A stretch of 64,000 nt of DNA from Sphingomonas psychrotolerans (GCF_002796605.1 NZ_CP024923.1:1612001-1676000); one strand, 5' to 3'; positions 1 to 7,884 are shown, counted from the first letter of the stretch. The notes: generated from the letters alone by a model not told the origin. Numbers and translations: made by a program.

Positions 1-120
1 ATCCACCACGACACGATCCCTGGCGCGAATCATTTCTTCCAGGACGAAATGGAGCAGCTGATGGGCTCGGTGGACAGCTATCTCGATATGCGGCTCGACC
101 CCAACTCACCGATTCGCTGA
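1..120 (+). CDS. alpha/beta hydrolase, C-terminal fragment (cut by window start)
   Basis: The reading frame is open from base 1 and stops at 118-120, giving the last 39 residues of a protein whose start lies outside the window. The segment IPGANHFF followed by an amphipathic helix ending YLDMRL matches the C-terminus of small alpha/beta hydrolases of the COG2945 type. The His in GANHFF would be the catalytic-triad histidine. The fold assignment is reasonable but rests on a short fragment, and the substrate cannot be told. No terminator hairpin with a T-tract follows; a REP-like pair begins 24 bases downstream. Confidence 0.6.
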   Translation: MHHDTIPGANHFFQDEMEQLMGSVDSYLDMRLDPNSPIR

Positions 121-144
121 GGCCCGATACCGACGCCCTTTACC

Positions 145-248
145 GTCACCCCGGCCTTGGGCCGGGGTCCACCGGCCGGCGAGGGAGACCATCAAGTTTC
201 ACGGTATCGAGGGTGGCACAGTGGACGCCGGCGCCAGGCCGGGGTGAT
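145..248. repeat. REP-like inverted pair, copy 1
   Basis: The left palindromic unit (GTCACCCCGGCCTTGGGCC core) and an inverted unit ending GGCCGGGGTGAT face each other about 100 bases apart. The same architecture recurs at 4265, 5688, 34379, 47950 and 63086. This copy lies between a plus-strand hydrolase and a minus-strand operon, so it separates convergent genes and may help terminate transcription. Confidence 0.7.
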
Positions 249-254
249 GTTTCG

Positions 255-425
255 TCACACGCTCCAGATCAGCAGATTCCCGAGCAATACCAGCGCGCAG
301 ATCCCCATCAGCAGGCCTTTCTGCCGCTCGCCGCCGCGCCAGGTCCGCACCCCGCCCCATACGAGCGCGAACATCGCCACCACTGCGATGCTGAGCAGCA
401 ACGGATTGAGCGCCGGATCCGTCAT
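255..425 (-). CDS. small two-helix membrane protein
   Basis: A 56-residue protein of unknown function. Two hydrophobic segments (about residues 7-22 and 37-54) are separated by a basic loop, GGVRTWRGGERQK, so it should be an inner-membrane hairpin. The start is supported by an ATGA overlap with the stop of the upstream small gene, which implies translational coupling. It is the last gene of a three-gene minus-strand operon led by threonine dehydratase. I do not recognise the family, and no catalytic motif is visible. Confidence 0.6.
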   Translation of the reverse strand: MTDPALNPLLLSIAVVAMFALVWGGVRTWRGGERQKGLLMGICALVLLGNLLIWSV

Positions 426-601
426 CGCACGATCAGCCAGATCAGCAGAACGATGGCCAGCCCCACGCCGACAAAGCCCGCAATCACCTTCGGTTCGCCG
501 CGATAGATCAGCCGGAGGAAATACCACAGGAACAGCCCGACCCCGCGCGTCGCCACGCTGAGTACGTTGGCGATCACCACGCCGAATTGCGTCTCCTTCA
601 T
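422..601 (-). CDS. small membrane protein
   Basis: A 59-residue protein with a short polar N-terminus (MKETQFG), a hydrophobic stretch at about 9-32 and a second at about 40-58, ending LLIWLIVR. Its start overlaps the stop of the dehydratase gene (TGATG) and its own stop overlaps the next start (ATGA). It is therefore sandwiched by coupling between an enzyme and another tiny membrane protein. The family is not recognised. The tight coupling is seen directly; any functional link to amino-acid metabolism is inference. Confidence 0.6.
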   Translation of the reverse strand: MKETQFGVVIANVLSVATRGVGLFLWYFLRLIYRGEPKVIAGFVGVGLAIVLLIWLIVR

Positions 602-1569
602 CAATCCCTCGATCCCAGCACCGCCGCATAGGCGTCCGGATCGGCATTGCCGCCTGAGAGGATCACGAGCAATCCCGGCGTCACTTCGACCTTGCCGGCA
701 AGCAATGCCGCGAGCGCAGCTGAACCGCCCGGCTCCAGCACCAGCCGCAGCGTCGCCGCGGCCCAGCGCTGGGCATCTCGTATCTCGCGCTCGCTCACTG
801 CGATCCCCTTGGCGTCGCGCCGGCTGAGTACGTCGAAGGTCAGTTGCGAGACTTCCTTCGTCTGCAACGCGTCGCAGGCGGTGGGCGGCGGATTGTCGCC
901 CACCGGCTCGATCCATCCGGCCTCGAGACTGCGTCGCATATCGTCCCAGCCCTCGGGCTCGACCAAGGTGATCTCGGCCTCGGGCAGCGCGAGCGCCAGC
1001 CCCGCCGCGAGCCCGCCGCCCCCGCACGGCACGACTACATTCGTCGGATCGGGGAGCTTCATCTCGATCATCTGGGTCATCGCCTCGATCCCGGCGCTGC
1101 CCTGCCCCTCGATGATCCACGGATCGTCAAAGCTCGGCACCAGGGCCGCGCCCCGCGCGTGGGCGAGGTGCGCGGCGATCTTCTCGCGGCTTTCGGCCGC
1201 GCGGTCGTATTTCACTACCTCGGCGCCCATCGCCAGCGTCGCGTCGAGCTTCACTCTCGGTGCGTCGGACGGCATCACGACCACCGCGGGGATGCCGAGC
1301 TTCCTCGCCGCCCAGGCGATTCCCTGCGCATGATTCCCCGACGAGAAGGCAACGACGCCGCGCTCCCGCGCCGCCGCGTCGAGCGCAGTGAGCCGATGCC
1401 ACGCGCCGCGGATCTTGAATGCGCCGATCGGCTGCAGTGATTCCGCCTTGAAACACACCGGCACTCCGCGAATTTCCACTGTCAGCAGAGGGGTTTGCGG
1501 CAAAATTGCTGCGATCTTCGCCGCAGCGTCTCGTACCCCTGCCCGGGTAGGCTGTCGCACAATCGTCAC
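601..1569 (-). CDS. PLP-dependent threonine/serine dehydratase
   Basis: A 322-residue fold-type II PLP enzyme that deaminates L-threonine (or serine) to a 2-oxo acid and ammonia in the cytosol. AFKIRGA places the Schiff-base lysine at K52. SSGNHAQG (76-83) binds the substrate carboxylate, PCGGGGLAAG (181-190) is the phosphate-binding glycine loop, and LSGGN near residue 303 contacts the pyridine nitrogen. There is no C-terminal ACT domain, so it resembles the short catabolic (TdcB/serine racemase-like) form rather than the isoleucine-inhibited IlvA. It heads an operon with two tiny membrane proteins, joined by a TGATG overlap. Confidence 0.85.
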   Translation of the reverse strand: MTIVRQPTRAGVRDAAAKIAAILPQTPLLTVEIRGVPVCFKAESLQPIGAFKIRGAWHRLTALDAAARERGVVAFSSGNHAQGIAWAARKLGIPAVVVMPSDAPRVKLDATLAMGAEVVKYDRAAESREKIAAHLAHARGAALVPSFDDPWIIEGQGSAGIEAMTQMIEMKLPDPTNVVVPCGGGGLAAGLALALPEAEITLVEPEGWDDMRRSLEAGWIEPVGDNPPPTACDALQTKEVSQLTFDVLSRRDAKGIAVSEREIRDAQRWAAATLRLVLEPGGSAALAALLAGKVEVTPGLLVILSGGNADPDAYAAVLGSRD

Positions 1570-1721
1570 ACTTCACCCCCGCTGTACATTTCCGGATATC
1601 GAATCGCTTTACATGGGGGGACCTCGTCCCTAAATGCCGCCTTCCGCTGCCCCATGGGACTTCCAACCGCAAGGCAGCTTTTGGTCAATGTTTGCCGCGA
1701 GGCATTTGGAGGTCCCTTGAA

Positions 1722-2945
1722 TTGCACAAGCATCATAGCGCGCTGGGGTTAGCGTCTCCCCGTTCGACCGTAGTTCGCGGTATCGACATTGTCGCCCAGC
1801 GTCCGGTTCAACCGGTAACGCTGACTCGTCCGCACGCCGCATCGCGCGCCGCCCGCTTCTTCGTCGAGAAGTTTCCGGGTCGCTCGATGTATGCCGTGAA
1901 AGCCAATCCCTCGCCGGATCTGCTGCAGATCCTGTGGGATAGCGGCGTAACGCATTACGATGTCGCCTCGATCGCCGAGGTTCGCCTCGTCGCGTCGACG
2001 CTGCCGGGCGCCACGCTCTGCTTCATGCACCCGGTCAAGGCCGAGGAAGCGATTGCAGAGGCGTATTTCACCCATGGCGTCCGCGTCTTCAGCCTCGACA
2101 GCATCGAAGAGCTCGACAAGATCGTCGTCGCCACCAAGGGCGCCGAGGATTTGACGCTTTGCGTGCGCCTTCGCGTCTCGTCGGACCATTCGAAGCTCAG
2201 CCTCGCCTCCAAATTCGGCGCGGGTCCCGGCGAGTCGAAGGAATTGCTGATGGCCGCCCGTCAGGTCGCCGATGCCTTGGGCATCTGCTTCCATGTCGGC
2301 AGCCAAGCGATGTCGCCCGAAGCCTATGCCAATGCGATGGAGCGCGTTCGCGCGGCGATCGTCGAGGCGGCGGTCACCGTCGACGTGATCGACGTCGGCG
2401 GCGGGTTCCCGTCGTCCTATCCCGGCATGGAGCCGCCGCCGCTCGAGCGCTATTTCGCGACGATCCACCGCGCGTTCGAATCGCTGCCGGTCAGCTATTC
2501 GTCGGAGCTGTGGTGCGAGCCCGGCCGTGCGCTGTGCGCCGAGTACAGCTCGCTGATCGTCCGCGTCGAAAAGCGCCGCGGTTCGGAGCTGTACATCAAC
2601 GACGGCGCTTATGGCGCGCTGTTCGATGCGGCGCATGTTGGCTGGCGTTTCCCGGTGAATCTGCTGCGCGAGCCCGATTCGAACGCCCGCGATATGGAGT
2701 TCAGCTTCTACGGCCCGACCTGCGACGATCTCGATCACATGGCAGGCCCGTTCCTGCTTCCCGCCGACATCCGTGCCGGCGACTATATAGAGATCGGCAT
2801 GCTCGGCGCCTATGGCTCAGCGATGCGGACCGCGTTCAACGGCTTCGGATCGGACCAGACGGTGATCGTCGGCGATGAACCGATGGTGTCGCTCTACACC
2901 GAGGTTGAAGAACCTGCCGTGGCGAACAACGTCGTCAAGCTGTAA
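1722..2945 (+). CDS. ornithine decarboxylase-like type III PLP decarboxylase
   Basis: A 407-residue enzyme of the eukaryotic-type ODC family (alanine-racemase-like barrel plus beta domain), expected to convert ornithine to putrescine. Lys60 in MYAVKANP forms the PLP aldimine. GGGF (226-229) and EPGR (266-269) bind phosphate and PLP, and GPTCD carries the catalytic Cys334. I chose the TTG at 1722 because GGAGG at 1708-1712 lies 9 bases upstream; an upstream TTG at 1692 has no good ribosome site. It is followed, across a hairpin-rich gap, by a deoxyhypusine-synthase-like gene in the same direction, so both probably serve polyamine synthesis. A lysine or mixed Orn/Lys specificity is possible. 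Confidence 0.85.
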   Translation: MHKHHSALGLASPRSTVVRGIDIVAQRPVQPVTLTRPHAASRAARFFVEKFPGRSMYAVKANPSPDLLQILWDSGVTHYDVASIAEVRLVASTLPGATLCFMHPVKAEEAIAEAYFTHGVRVFSLDSIEELDKIVVATKGAEDLTLCVRLRVSSDHSKLSLASKFGAGPGESKELLMAARQVADALGICFHVGSQAMSPEAYANAMERVRAAIVEAAVTVDVIDVGGGFPSSYPGMEPPPLERYFATIHRAFESLPVSYSSELWCEPGRALCAEYSSLIVRVEKRRGSELYINDGAYGALFDAAHVGWRFPVNLLREPDSNARDMEFSFYGPTCDDLDHMAGPFLLPADIRAGDYIEIGMLGAYGSAMRTAFNGFGSDQTVIVGDEPMVSLYTEVEEPAVANNVVKL

Positions 2946-2969
2946 CGGCTGAACGCTAGTCACCTTCGC

Positions 2970-3058
2970 TCCCCTCCCGCTTGCGGGAGGGGTGGGGGAG
3001 GGCTTGAAAATCGGGAGGGACAGCCCCTCCCCTCGCCCCTCCCGCAAGCAGGAGGGGA
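2970..3058. repeat. inverted CCCCTCCCGC/GCGGGAGGGG repeat pair
   Basis: Two palindromic C/G-rich units (CCCCTCCCGCTTGCGGGAGG and, about 60 bases on, CCCCTCCCGCAAGCAGGAGG) lie in the gap between the decarboxylase and the DHS-like gene. They form strong hairpins without a T-tract, so they look like an intergenic repeat rather than a clean terminator. Related single units occur near 33047, 39274 and 46186. They may attenuate or stabilise a two-gene transcript. Confidence 0.6.
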
Positions 3059-3117
3059 ACGCACGGGTTTCCGCGTCCCCTTCAACGACAGCGGTTCTTG
3101 TGAAGATTGAGAGACTC

Positions 3118-4197
3118 ATGACCGACACCCTGACCAAGACCGCGGCGGCCAACCCGCCGATCAACGACACCCGCAAGGCCGAGCTGCTCTCGAAGCAGGT
3201 CAAGCATATCGACATCACCAGCTTCGACGCTCGCCCGATCGTCGATGCGATGGCCGATATGAGCTTCACCAGCCGCGACCTCGGCCGCGCGACCAACATC
3301 TACAACCAGATGCTGGCCGACAAGGATTGCACGATCTTCCTCGTGATCGCCGGCTCGACCTCGGCGGGCGGCTGCATGGATCTCTATGCCGAGCTGGTGC
3401 GCAACAACATGGTCGACGGCATCGTCGCGACCGGCGCGACCATCGTCGACATGGATTTCTTCGAGGGCCTCGGCCACAAGCATTATCAGGCGCTCGAAAT
3501 CCCCGACGACGACACCCTGCGCTCGCTCTACATCGATCGCATCTACGACACCTATATCGACGAAACGGATCTCCAGAACGTCGACCACACGATCTTCGAG
3601 ATCGCGGAATCGCTCGAGCCGAAAGCCTATTCGAGCCGCGCGTTCATCCGCGAAATGGGCAAGTATCTCGTCGAGCACGGCAAGAAGGACAACAGCCTCG
3701 TCAAGCTCGCCTACGAGCATGACGTGCCGATCTTCTGCCCGGCGTTCATCGACAGCTCGGCAGGCTTCGGCCTCGTCAAGCACCAGGTCGATGCCGCCAA
3801 GGAAGGCCGCCCGTATCTGATGATCGACGCGGTCGCGGATTTCCGCGAGCTCACCGAGATCAAGATCGCCGCGGGCACCACCGGCTTGCTGATGATCGGC
3901 GGCGGCGTCCCCAAGAACTTCATCCAGGACACCGTCGTCTGCGCCGAGATTCTCGGCCACGAGGACGTCGCCGTACACAAATATGCGGTCCAGATCACTG
4001 TCGCCGACGTCCGCGACGGCGCCTGCTCGTCCTCGACGCTGCAGGAGGCCGCGTCGTGGGGCAAGGTCAACACCGGCATCGAGCAGATGGTCTTCGCCGA
4101 AGCCGGCTCGGTGATGCCGCTCCTCGCCTCCGACGCCTACCATCGCGGCCACTGGAAGGACCGTGCCAAGCGCGGTTGGGCGAAGCTGTTCGCCTGA
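3118..4197 (+). CDS. deoxyhypusine synthase-family protein, probable homospermidine synthase
   Basis: A 359-residue member of the deoxyhypusine synthase (DHS) fold. GGGVPKNF (261-268) belongs to the NAD-binding region, and DGACSSSTLQEAASWGK ends in Lys316, at the position of the DHS lysine that forms the aminobutyl imine. Bacteria lack eIF5A, the DHS substrate, and DHS-like proteins in bacteria have been reported to transfer the aminobutyl group to putrescine and make homospermidine (the SpeY type). The ornithine decarboxylase immediately upstream supplies putrescine, which fits. The ATG at 3118 gives the N-terminus expected for the family. A strong terminator follows. The homospermidine assignment is inference from context and family. 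Confidence 0.8.
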   Translation: MTDTLTKTAAANPPINDTRKAELLSKQVKHIDITSFDARPIVDAMADMSFTSRDLGRATNIYNQMLADKDCTIFLVIAGSTSAGGCMDLYAELVRNNMVDGIVATGATIVDMDFFEGLGHKHYQALEIPDDDTLRSLYIDRIYDTYIDETDLQNVDHTIFEIAESLEPKAYSSRAFIREMGKYLVEHGKKDNSLVKLAYEHDVPIFCPAFIDSSAGFGLVKHQVDAAKEGRPYLMIDAVADFRELTEIKIAAGTTGLLMIGGGVPKNFIQDTVVCAEILGHEDVAVHKYAVQITVADVRDGACSSSTLQEAASWGKVNTGIEQMVFAEAGSVMPLLASDAYHRGHWKDRAKRGWAKLFA

Positions 4198-4220
4198 TCC
4201 GCTTCAAAGCGTGAAAAGCG

Positions 4221-4253
4221 AAACGGCGGCGGGAACGATCCCGCCGCCGTTTT
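4221..4253 (+). terminator. rho-independent terminator after the polyamine genes
   Basis: An 11-bp GC-rich stem, CGGCGGCGGGA pairing with TCCCGCCGCCG, closes a 4-base loop (ACGA). It is flanked by AAA on the left and TTTT on the right, so it can work in both directions. It starts 24 bases after the stop of the DHS-like gene. Confidence 0.85.
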
Positions 4254-4264
4254 CACATCTACTC

Positions 4265-4368
4265 GTCACCCGGCCTTGTGCCAAGGTCCACCGCGCGACT
4301 GGAGAGCCGCTTGCGCCTCTCGCTGCTGGCCCGCGGACGAGTGGCCCCCGGCACAAGGCCGGGGTGAC
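4265..4368. repeat. REP-like inverted pair, copy 2
   Basis: GTCACCCGGCCTTGTGCC at the left end and GGCACAAGGCCGGGGTGAC at the right end are inverted copies about 100 bases apart. The pair lies between a terminator and the 3' end of the convergent SDR gene. It has the same layout as copy 1. Confidence 0.7.
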
Positions 4369-4377
4369 GAAGATTGA

Positions 4378-5151
4378 TCAGGCCTCCTGTCCCTCGCGCG
4401 CCTTGCGAGCCATCTCGCCCATCTGCGCCAGAGCCGTATCGAAGCGCCCCTCGCGCTCGGCGAAACGCAGCCCCTTCACCCGCTCGACCAGGATCTCGCC
4501 CGGCGTCGGCTGCTGCCCTAACAGCGCCATCACTTCGTCGATGAATTCGTCGAGCGGCTGATAGCCTGGACGGCTCTCCTGCCCCGGCGTCAGCCCGGTC
4601 TGGACCGCCGGCGGGGCCAGCTCGATCACTTCGACCTTGCCCTTCAGCGCCTCGCGCAGCGACACGGTATAGCTGTGGATCGCGGCCTTGGTCGCGTTGT
4701 AGGTCGGCGTATCGACCAACGGCACGAAGGCAAGGCCCGACGTCACGTTGACGATCGCCGCATCCCCCCGCGCGGCGAGGTGCTCGATCAACGCATTGGT
4801 CAGCCGGATCGGCCCAAGCAGATTGGTGGTGATCGTCGCCTCGGCATCGGCAAGGTCGCGCCGCGTATCCAGCGCCTCGAAACGCATGATCCCGGCATTG
4901 TTGATCAGCACGTTGAGCGAAGGATGCTCGGCGATCACGCGCAGGGCGAAATCCTCGATCGCCTCGGCGCTTTCCACGTCGAGCGTCATCGCGAACATAC
5001 CTTCGCGGCCCCCGATCACGGCGTCGAGCGCCTCCCGCCGCCGCCCGGCGACGATCACGCGATTGCCCTGCGCGTGGAAGCGCTGCGCAAGCGCCGCGCC
5101 GATACCCGAACCGCCGCCGGAAATGAGAATGGTGTTGCCGCTCGTCTTCAT
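4378..5151 (-). CDS. SDR-family oxidoreductase (DltE-like)
   Basis: A 257-residue short-chain dehydrogenase with a Rossmann fold. ISGGGSGIG (about 10-18) is the dinucleotide-binding motif, with GRRR nearby favouring NADP(H). NNAGIM sits after strand 4, and the YNATK motif supplies the catalytic Tyr and Lys after the serine of NVTSG. Proteins of this type are often annotated DltE/YdfG-like, but the substrate is unknown. It is divergent from an HxlR regulator, a common arrangement in which the regulator controls the oxidoreductase in response to a quinone or aldehyde; that control is inference. Confidence 0.8.
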   Translation of the reverse strand: MKTSGNTILISGGGSGIGAALAQRFHAQGNRVIVAGRRREALDAVIGGREGMFAMTLDVESAEAIEDFALRVIAEHPSLNVLINNAGIMRFEALDTRRDLADAEATITTNLLGPIRLTNALIEHLAARGDAAIVNVTSGLAFVPLVDTPTYNATKAAIHSYTVSLREALKGKVEVIELAPPAVQTGLTPGQESRPGYQPLDEFIDEVMALLGQQPTPGEILVERVKGLRFAEREGRFDTALAQMGEMARKAREGQEA

Positions 5152-5193
5152 CGCGATTTCTCCTTCGATGGGTTGCTGCAGCTAATCTAGAGC

Positions 5194-5250
5194 CTTACTC
5201 TCCACTCGTAAGAAGGCACCGAAAAGATTTATACGCACCTTTTGGAGAGT
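5194..5250. promoter_or_regulatory. candidate HxlR operator dyads
   Basis: Two dyads lie in the 104-base divergent gap. CTTAC (5194-5198) and GTAAG (5208-5212) form a perfect inverted repeat with a 9-base spacer. ACTCTCCA (5197-5204) is matched by its exact reverse complement TGGAGAGT at 5243-5250, which overlaps the ribosome site of the HxlR gene. This suits an autoregulated repressor controlling both genes. It is sequence pattern only. Confidence 0.45.
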
Positions 5251-5255
5251 GTATC

Positions 5256-5660
5256 TTGGCCAAGCCAATCCTCCCGCCGACGCGCGGAAAGCCATGGCCC
5301 GAAGCCGATCCGCGGGTCGACGCCCTCGTCAACGACGTGATCGGCCGCGTCGCCGACAAATGGACGATGCTGATCCTCGAGGAACTCGCGGGGCACGAGC
5401 ATCTACGCTTCACCCAGGTCGGGAGGCTGGTGCCCGGGATCAGCCAGAAGATGCTCACCCAGACGCTGCGCCAGATGGAACGCGATGGGCTGGTCGATCG
5501 AACTGTCCACCCGGTAATCCCGCCGCGAGTCGATTATCGCCTGACCGATCTCGGCACGAGCCTCGCCGCCGCCTTTTGCGGTGTGTGGCAATGGGCCGAG
5601 GCAAATCTCGGGCGGATCGAAAGCGCCCGCGGCGCCTTCGACGGACGCGCAACGCCCTAG
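5256..5660 (+). CDS. HxlR-family transcriptional regulator
   Basis: A 134-residue winged-helix regulator of the HxlR/MarR-like family. The core runs from VIGRVADKWTMLILEEL, the typical first helix, through GISQKMLTQTLRQMERDGLV, the recognition helix and wing entry, to the VDYRLTDLG wing. The TTG at 5256 follows GGAGAG by a suitable distance; no better start is visible. It sits divergent to the SDR gene with shared dyads in between, so it probably regulates that gene and itself. Many HxlR proteins sense electrophiles or aldehydes through a cysteine; the only cysteine here is in AAFCGVW near the C-terminus. Confidence 0.85.
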   Translation: MAKPILPPTRGKPWPEADPRVDALVNDVIGRVADKWTMLILEELAGHEHLRFTQVGRLVPGISQKMLTQTLRQMERDGLVDRTVHPVIPPRVDYRLTDLGTSLAAAFCGVWQWAEANLGRIESARGAFDGRATP

Positions 5661-6040
5661 ATCGTATCGACTTCCAGGCTTCTTATCGTCATCCGGACTC
5701 GTTCCGGGTCCACCGCGCCGCAAGCTTGGGTTAGGCGCCTCTATCACATCGCTCAGACGCTTGGTGGACCCTGGAACAAGTCCGGGGTGACGGTGAGGTA
5801 CGGCAACCCAACCTCAAGTCGTTGGCCGCCGCCGCGTAACGTGGCTGTCCTACAAGGCTTGAACTCGCTATGTTCACCGCATGTTTGACGGGTTTGTAGG
5901 AAATCGAATCCCCTCTCTGGCGACATAAAGTTTCCCGCAGACGAAACAAATTGCACATCCACCGTGCAAACAGTGAAAATTGACCGCGCGAATCCAACAG
6001 GGTTGCAGGATAAGCGCCAGACTGAATTGGGGAGGATGCC
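5661..6040. other. gene-free stretch with REP pair and esterase leader
   Basis: I see no credible gene in these 380 bases. The first half carries the third REP-like pair. The second half is lower in GC and is the upstream region of the esterase gene. It contains the inverted repeat TTGCAC (5951-5956) / GTGCAA (5964-5969) with a 7-base spacer, a plausible operator. GGGGAGG just before 6041 is the ribosome site of the next gene. Confidence 0.5.
5688..5791. repeat. REP-like inverted pair, copy 3
   Basis: The left unit GTCATCCGGACTCGTTCCGG and the right unit ending GTCCGGGGTGAC are inverted, about 100 bases apart, with the same edges (GTCA...TGAC) as the other copies. The internal bases are diverged, as expected when the stem is conserved by compensatory change. 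Confidence 0.65.
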
Positions 6041-7021
6041 ATGCCGATCGATCGCCGCACCTTGATTGGCGGTGCCATGGGCCTCACCCTCGCTACGGCG
6101 GCCAAAGCGCAAAACGCGCCCACTCCCTATGTCCTCGGCACCGGCACCGCGGCATGGCCGCCGCGCGAGCATTTCAAGCTCTGGCCGGGCACGCCCCCCG
6201 GTGCGCCCTCGCCGCTTCCCACCAACAATTTCACAGTCAACGGCAGCTTCCGCGAGCTGTGGCTGCGCGGCGTCTCCGAGCCGATGGTCGGAGTCTATCG
6301 TCCGGCCAAACCCGATGGCCGCGCCGTGCTTTCGATCCCCGGCGGCGGCTATGGCTTCATCTCGGTCGAGAATGAGGGCGTCGACGTCGCCAAAGCGCTG
6401 ACCCCGCACGGGATCACCGTCTTCGTCCTCGCCTATCGCCTGCCCGGCGAAGGCTGGGCCAATCGCGCCGACGTGCCACTGCAGGACGCGCAGCGCGCGA
6501 TGCGGCTGATCCGCGCGCAGGCCGACAAATTCGGCGTGGATCCAGCGAAGCTCGGCATATGCGGCTTCTCGGCCGGCGGCCATCTCGGCGCGTCGCTCGC
6601 GGTCGGGCACGCCGATCCGGTCTATGCCCCGGTCGATCCCGCCGACCGTCAAAGTGCCCGCCCCGATTTCGCCGGATTGGTGTATCCGGTGGTGTCGTTC
6701 AACACCGCGGGTCTCAACAGCCGTTCCGCCGGCATGTTGCTCGGCGACAGCCAGGACCCCGTGCTCCTCGCGCGCTACGCCGCCAGCGACCGGATCACCG
6801 CCGATACCCCGCCGATCTTCCTCGTCCACGCCATCGACGACGGCACGGTGCCGGTTGCACAGAGCCTGCTGACGATCGAGAAGTGCCGCGCTGCGAATGT
6901 CCCGGTGGAAGCGCATATCCTCGAAAAGGGCGGCCACGGCTTCGGCGCGCTCCATTTGCCCGCCGACTCCCCCGGGCGCCTGTGGACCGATGTCTTCGCC
7001 CGCTGGACCGCAAGGCGCTGA
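6041..7021 (+). CDS. exported alpha/beta hydrolase (acetyl esterase/lipase-like)
   Basis: A 326-residue hydrolase of the BD-FAE/acetyl-esterase group. The N-terminus, MPIDRRTLIGGAMGLTLATA, resembles a Tat-type signal with a mature start near KAQNAP, so it is probably periplasmic. IPGGGYGF forms the oxyanion hole, GFSAGG carries the nucleophilic serine, AIDDGTVP the acid and KGGHGFG the histidine. Such enzymes often remove acetyl groups from polysaccharides. A clean GGGGAGG ribosome site supports the ATG. It is followed by a MAPEG gene 37 bases later. Confidence 0.85.
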   Translation: MPIDRRTLIGGAMGLTLATAAKAQNAPTPYVLGTGTAAWPPREHFKLWPGTPPGAPSPLPTNNFTVNGSFRELWLRGVSEPMVGVYRPAKPDGRAVLSIPGGGYGFISVENEGVDVAKALTPHGITVFVLAYRLPGEGWANRADVPLQDAQRAMRLIRAQADKFGVDPAKLGICGFSAGGHLGASLAVGHADPVYAPVDPADRQSARPDFAGLVYPVVSFNTAGLNSRSAGMLLGDSQDPVLLARYAASDRITADTPPIFLVHAIDDGTVPVAQSLLTIEKCRAANVPVEAHILEKGGHGFGALHLPADSPGRLWTDVFARWTARR

Positions 7022-7058
7022 TTCCCTAGCTGGCGGCACAATCGGAGGGGACCCCGAA

Positions 7059-7487
7059 ATGCACAGCCAGATTCTCGCGCCCGTGGTGGCGCTCGTCGCC
7101 TGGTCGCTCGTTATGCTCGTCTGGATGATGGCGATCCGCTTGCCCGCGCTCAAAAAGGCCGGGATCGACATGTCGAAGGCGCGCGGCGGGCGCCCCGGCA
7201 TCCTCGACGGCATGGTCGAGGAACGCGCGCAGTGGCCGGCGCACAATTACATCCATCTGATGGAACAGCCGACATTGTTCTACGCGATCGCCCTCGCCCT
7301 CGCGCTGCTCGGCGCCGGCGACGGGATCAATGCGTGGATCGCCTGGGGCTATGTCGCGCTGCGCGTGCTCCACAGCCTCGTCCAGGCGACTTTCAACAAG
7401 GTGGCGGTCCGCTTTGGCCTGTTCGTTCTGTCGACGCTCGCGCTGGTGGCGCTGACCCTGCATGCGGGCATCGTGCTGCTGCACTGA
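7059..7487 (+). CDS. MAPEG-family membrane protein
   Basis: A 142-residue integral membrane protein with four hydrophobic helices. The pattern (N-terminal helix, a polar loop with RAQWPAHNYIHLMEQP, then YVALRVLHSLVQATFNKVAVRF) matches the MAPEG superfamily (membrane-associated eicosanoid/glutathione metabolism). The NxxxxxExP segment and the RxxHxxxQ stretch correspond to glutathione-contacting regions in characterised members. Bacterial homologues are mostly uncharacterised. The ATG at 7059 has CGGAGGGG upstream. Confidence 0.8.
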   Translation: MHSQILAPVVALVAWSLVMLVWMMAIRLPALKKAGIDMSKARGGRPGILDGMVEERAQWPAHNYIHLMEQPTLFYAIALALALLGAGDGINAWIAWGYVALRVLHSLVQATFNKVAVRFGLFVLSTLALVALTLHAGIVLLH

Positions 7488-7500
7488 TGCCGAGATCGGC

Positions 7501-7884
7501 TCAGGGCGTCTGGAACCCCAGCGCCCTGAGTTCGAGCTTCTGCCCGCGCGGGTCTTGCCGAAAAAACAGCCCGCCCTTCGTGTTGGCATTGCCCGCGACG
7601 TAATCGAGTGTCGCGCTGCTGGTCTCTGCCCCGAGCTGCCCCTCGACCTCCACCGCCGCCGCAGTGCCGCTCGCCTGGTTGATTACTTCGAACTCCACCA
7701 CGAAGCCGGTGGCGTTGGGAACGATGCGAGTGGCGCGCACCTCCAGCACGGGAAGCTGGGTGGCCTCGGCCGTCAGCGCCTCGCGGCCGATGACAGCGCC
7801 GACGAACAGGATCGCCAGCAGCCCCAGCCCCGCCGCGATCCATTCGAGCGCCGACGTCGAAGGCGTCTTCTTGTCCGATGCCAT
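7501..7884 (-). CDS. TIGR02588-family membrane-anchored protein
   Basis: A 127-residue protein with one N-terminal transmembrane helix (about 13-34) and a small beta-rich domain (VLEVRATRIVPNATGFVVEFEV...) that should face the periplasm. The sequence matches my recollection of the TIGR02588 family, which has no known function and normally sits next to a TIGR02587 gene, as here (9 bases downstream of it). The two probably form a complex; this is inference from conserved pairing. Confidence 0.7.
   Translation of the reverse strand: MASDKKTPSTSALEWIAAGLGLLAILFVGAVIGREALTAEATQLPVLEVRATRIVPNATGFVVEFEVINQASGTAAAVEVEGQLGAETSSATLDYVAGNANTKGGLFFRQDPRGQKLELRALGFQTP

Noticed and set aside
145..5791. 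Clustered palindromes as a possible CRISPR array
   Set aside because: Units are inverted pairs at scattered sites with no regular spacing or unique spacers, and there are no cas genes.
5753..7246. A 497-codon minus-strand open frame over the esterase
   Set aside because: Composition is typical of antisense reading in high-GC DNA, with no domain. The plus-strand esterase has a full catalytic triad and a ribosome site.
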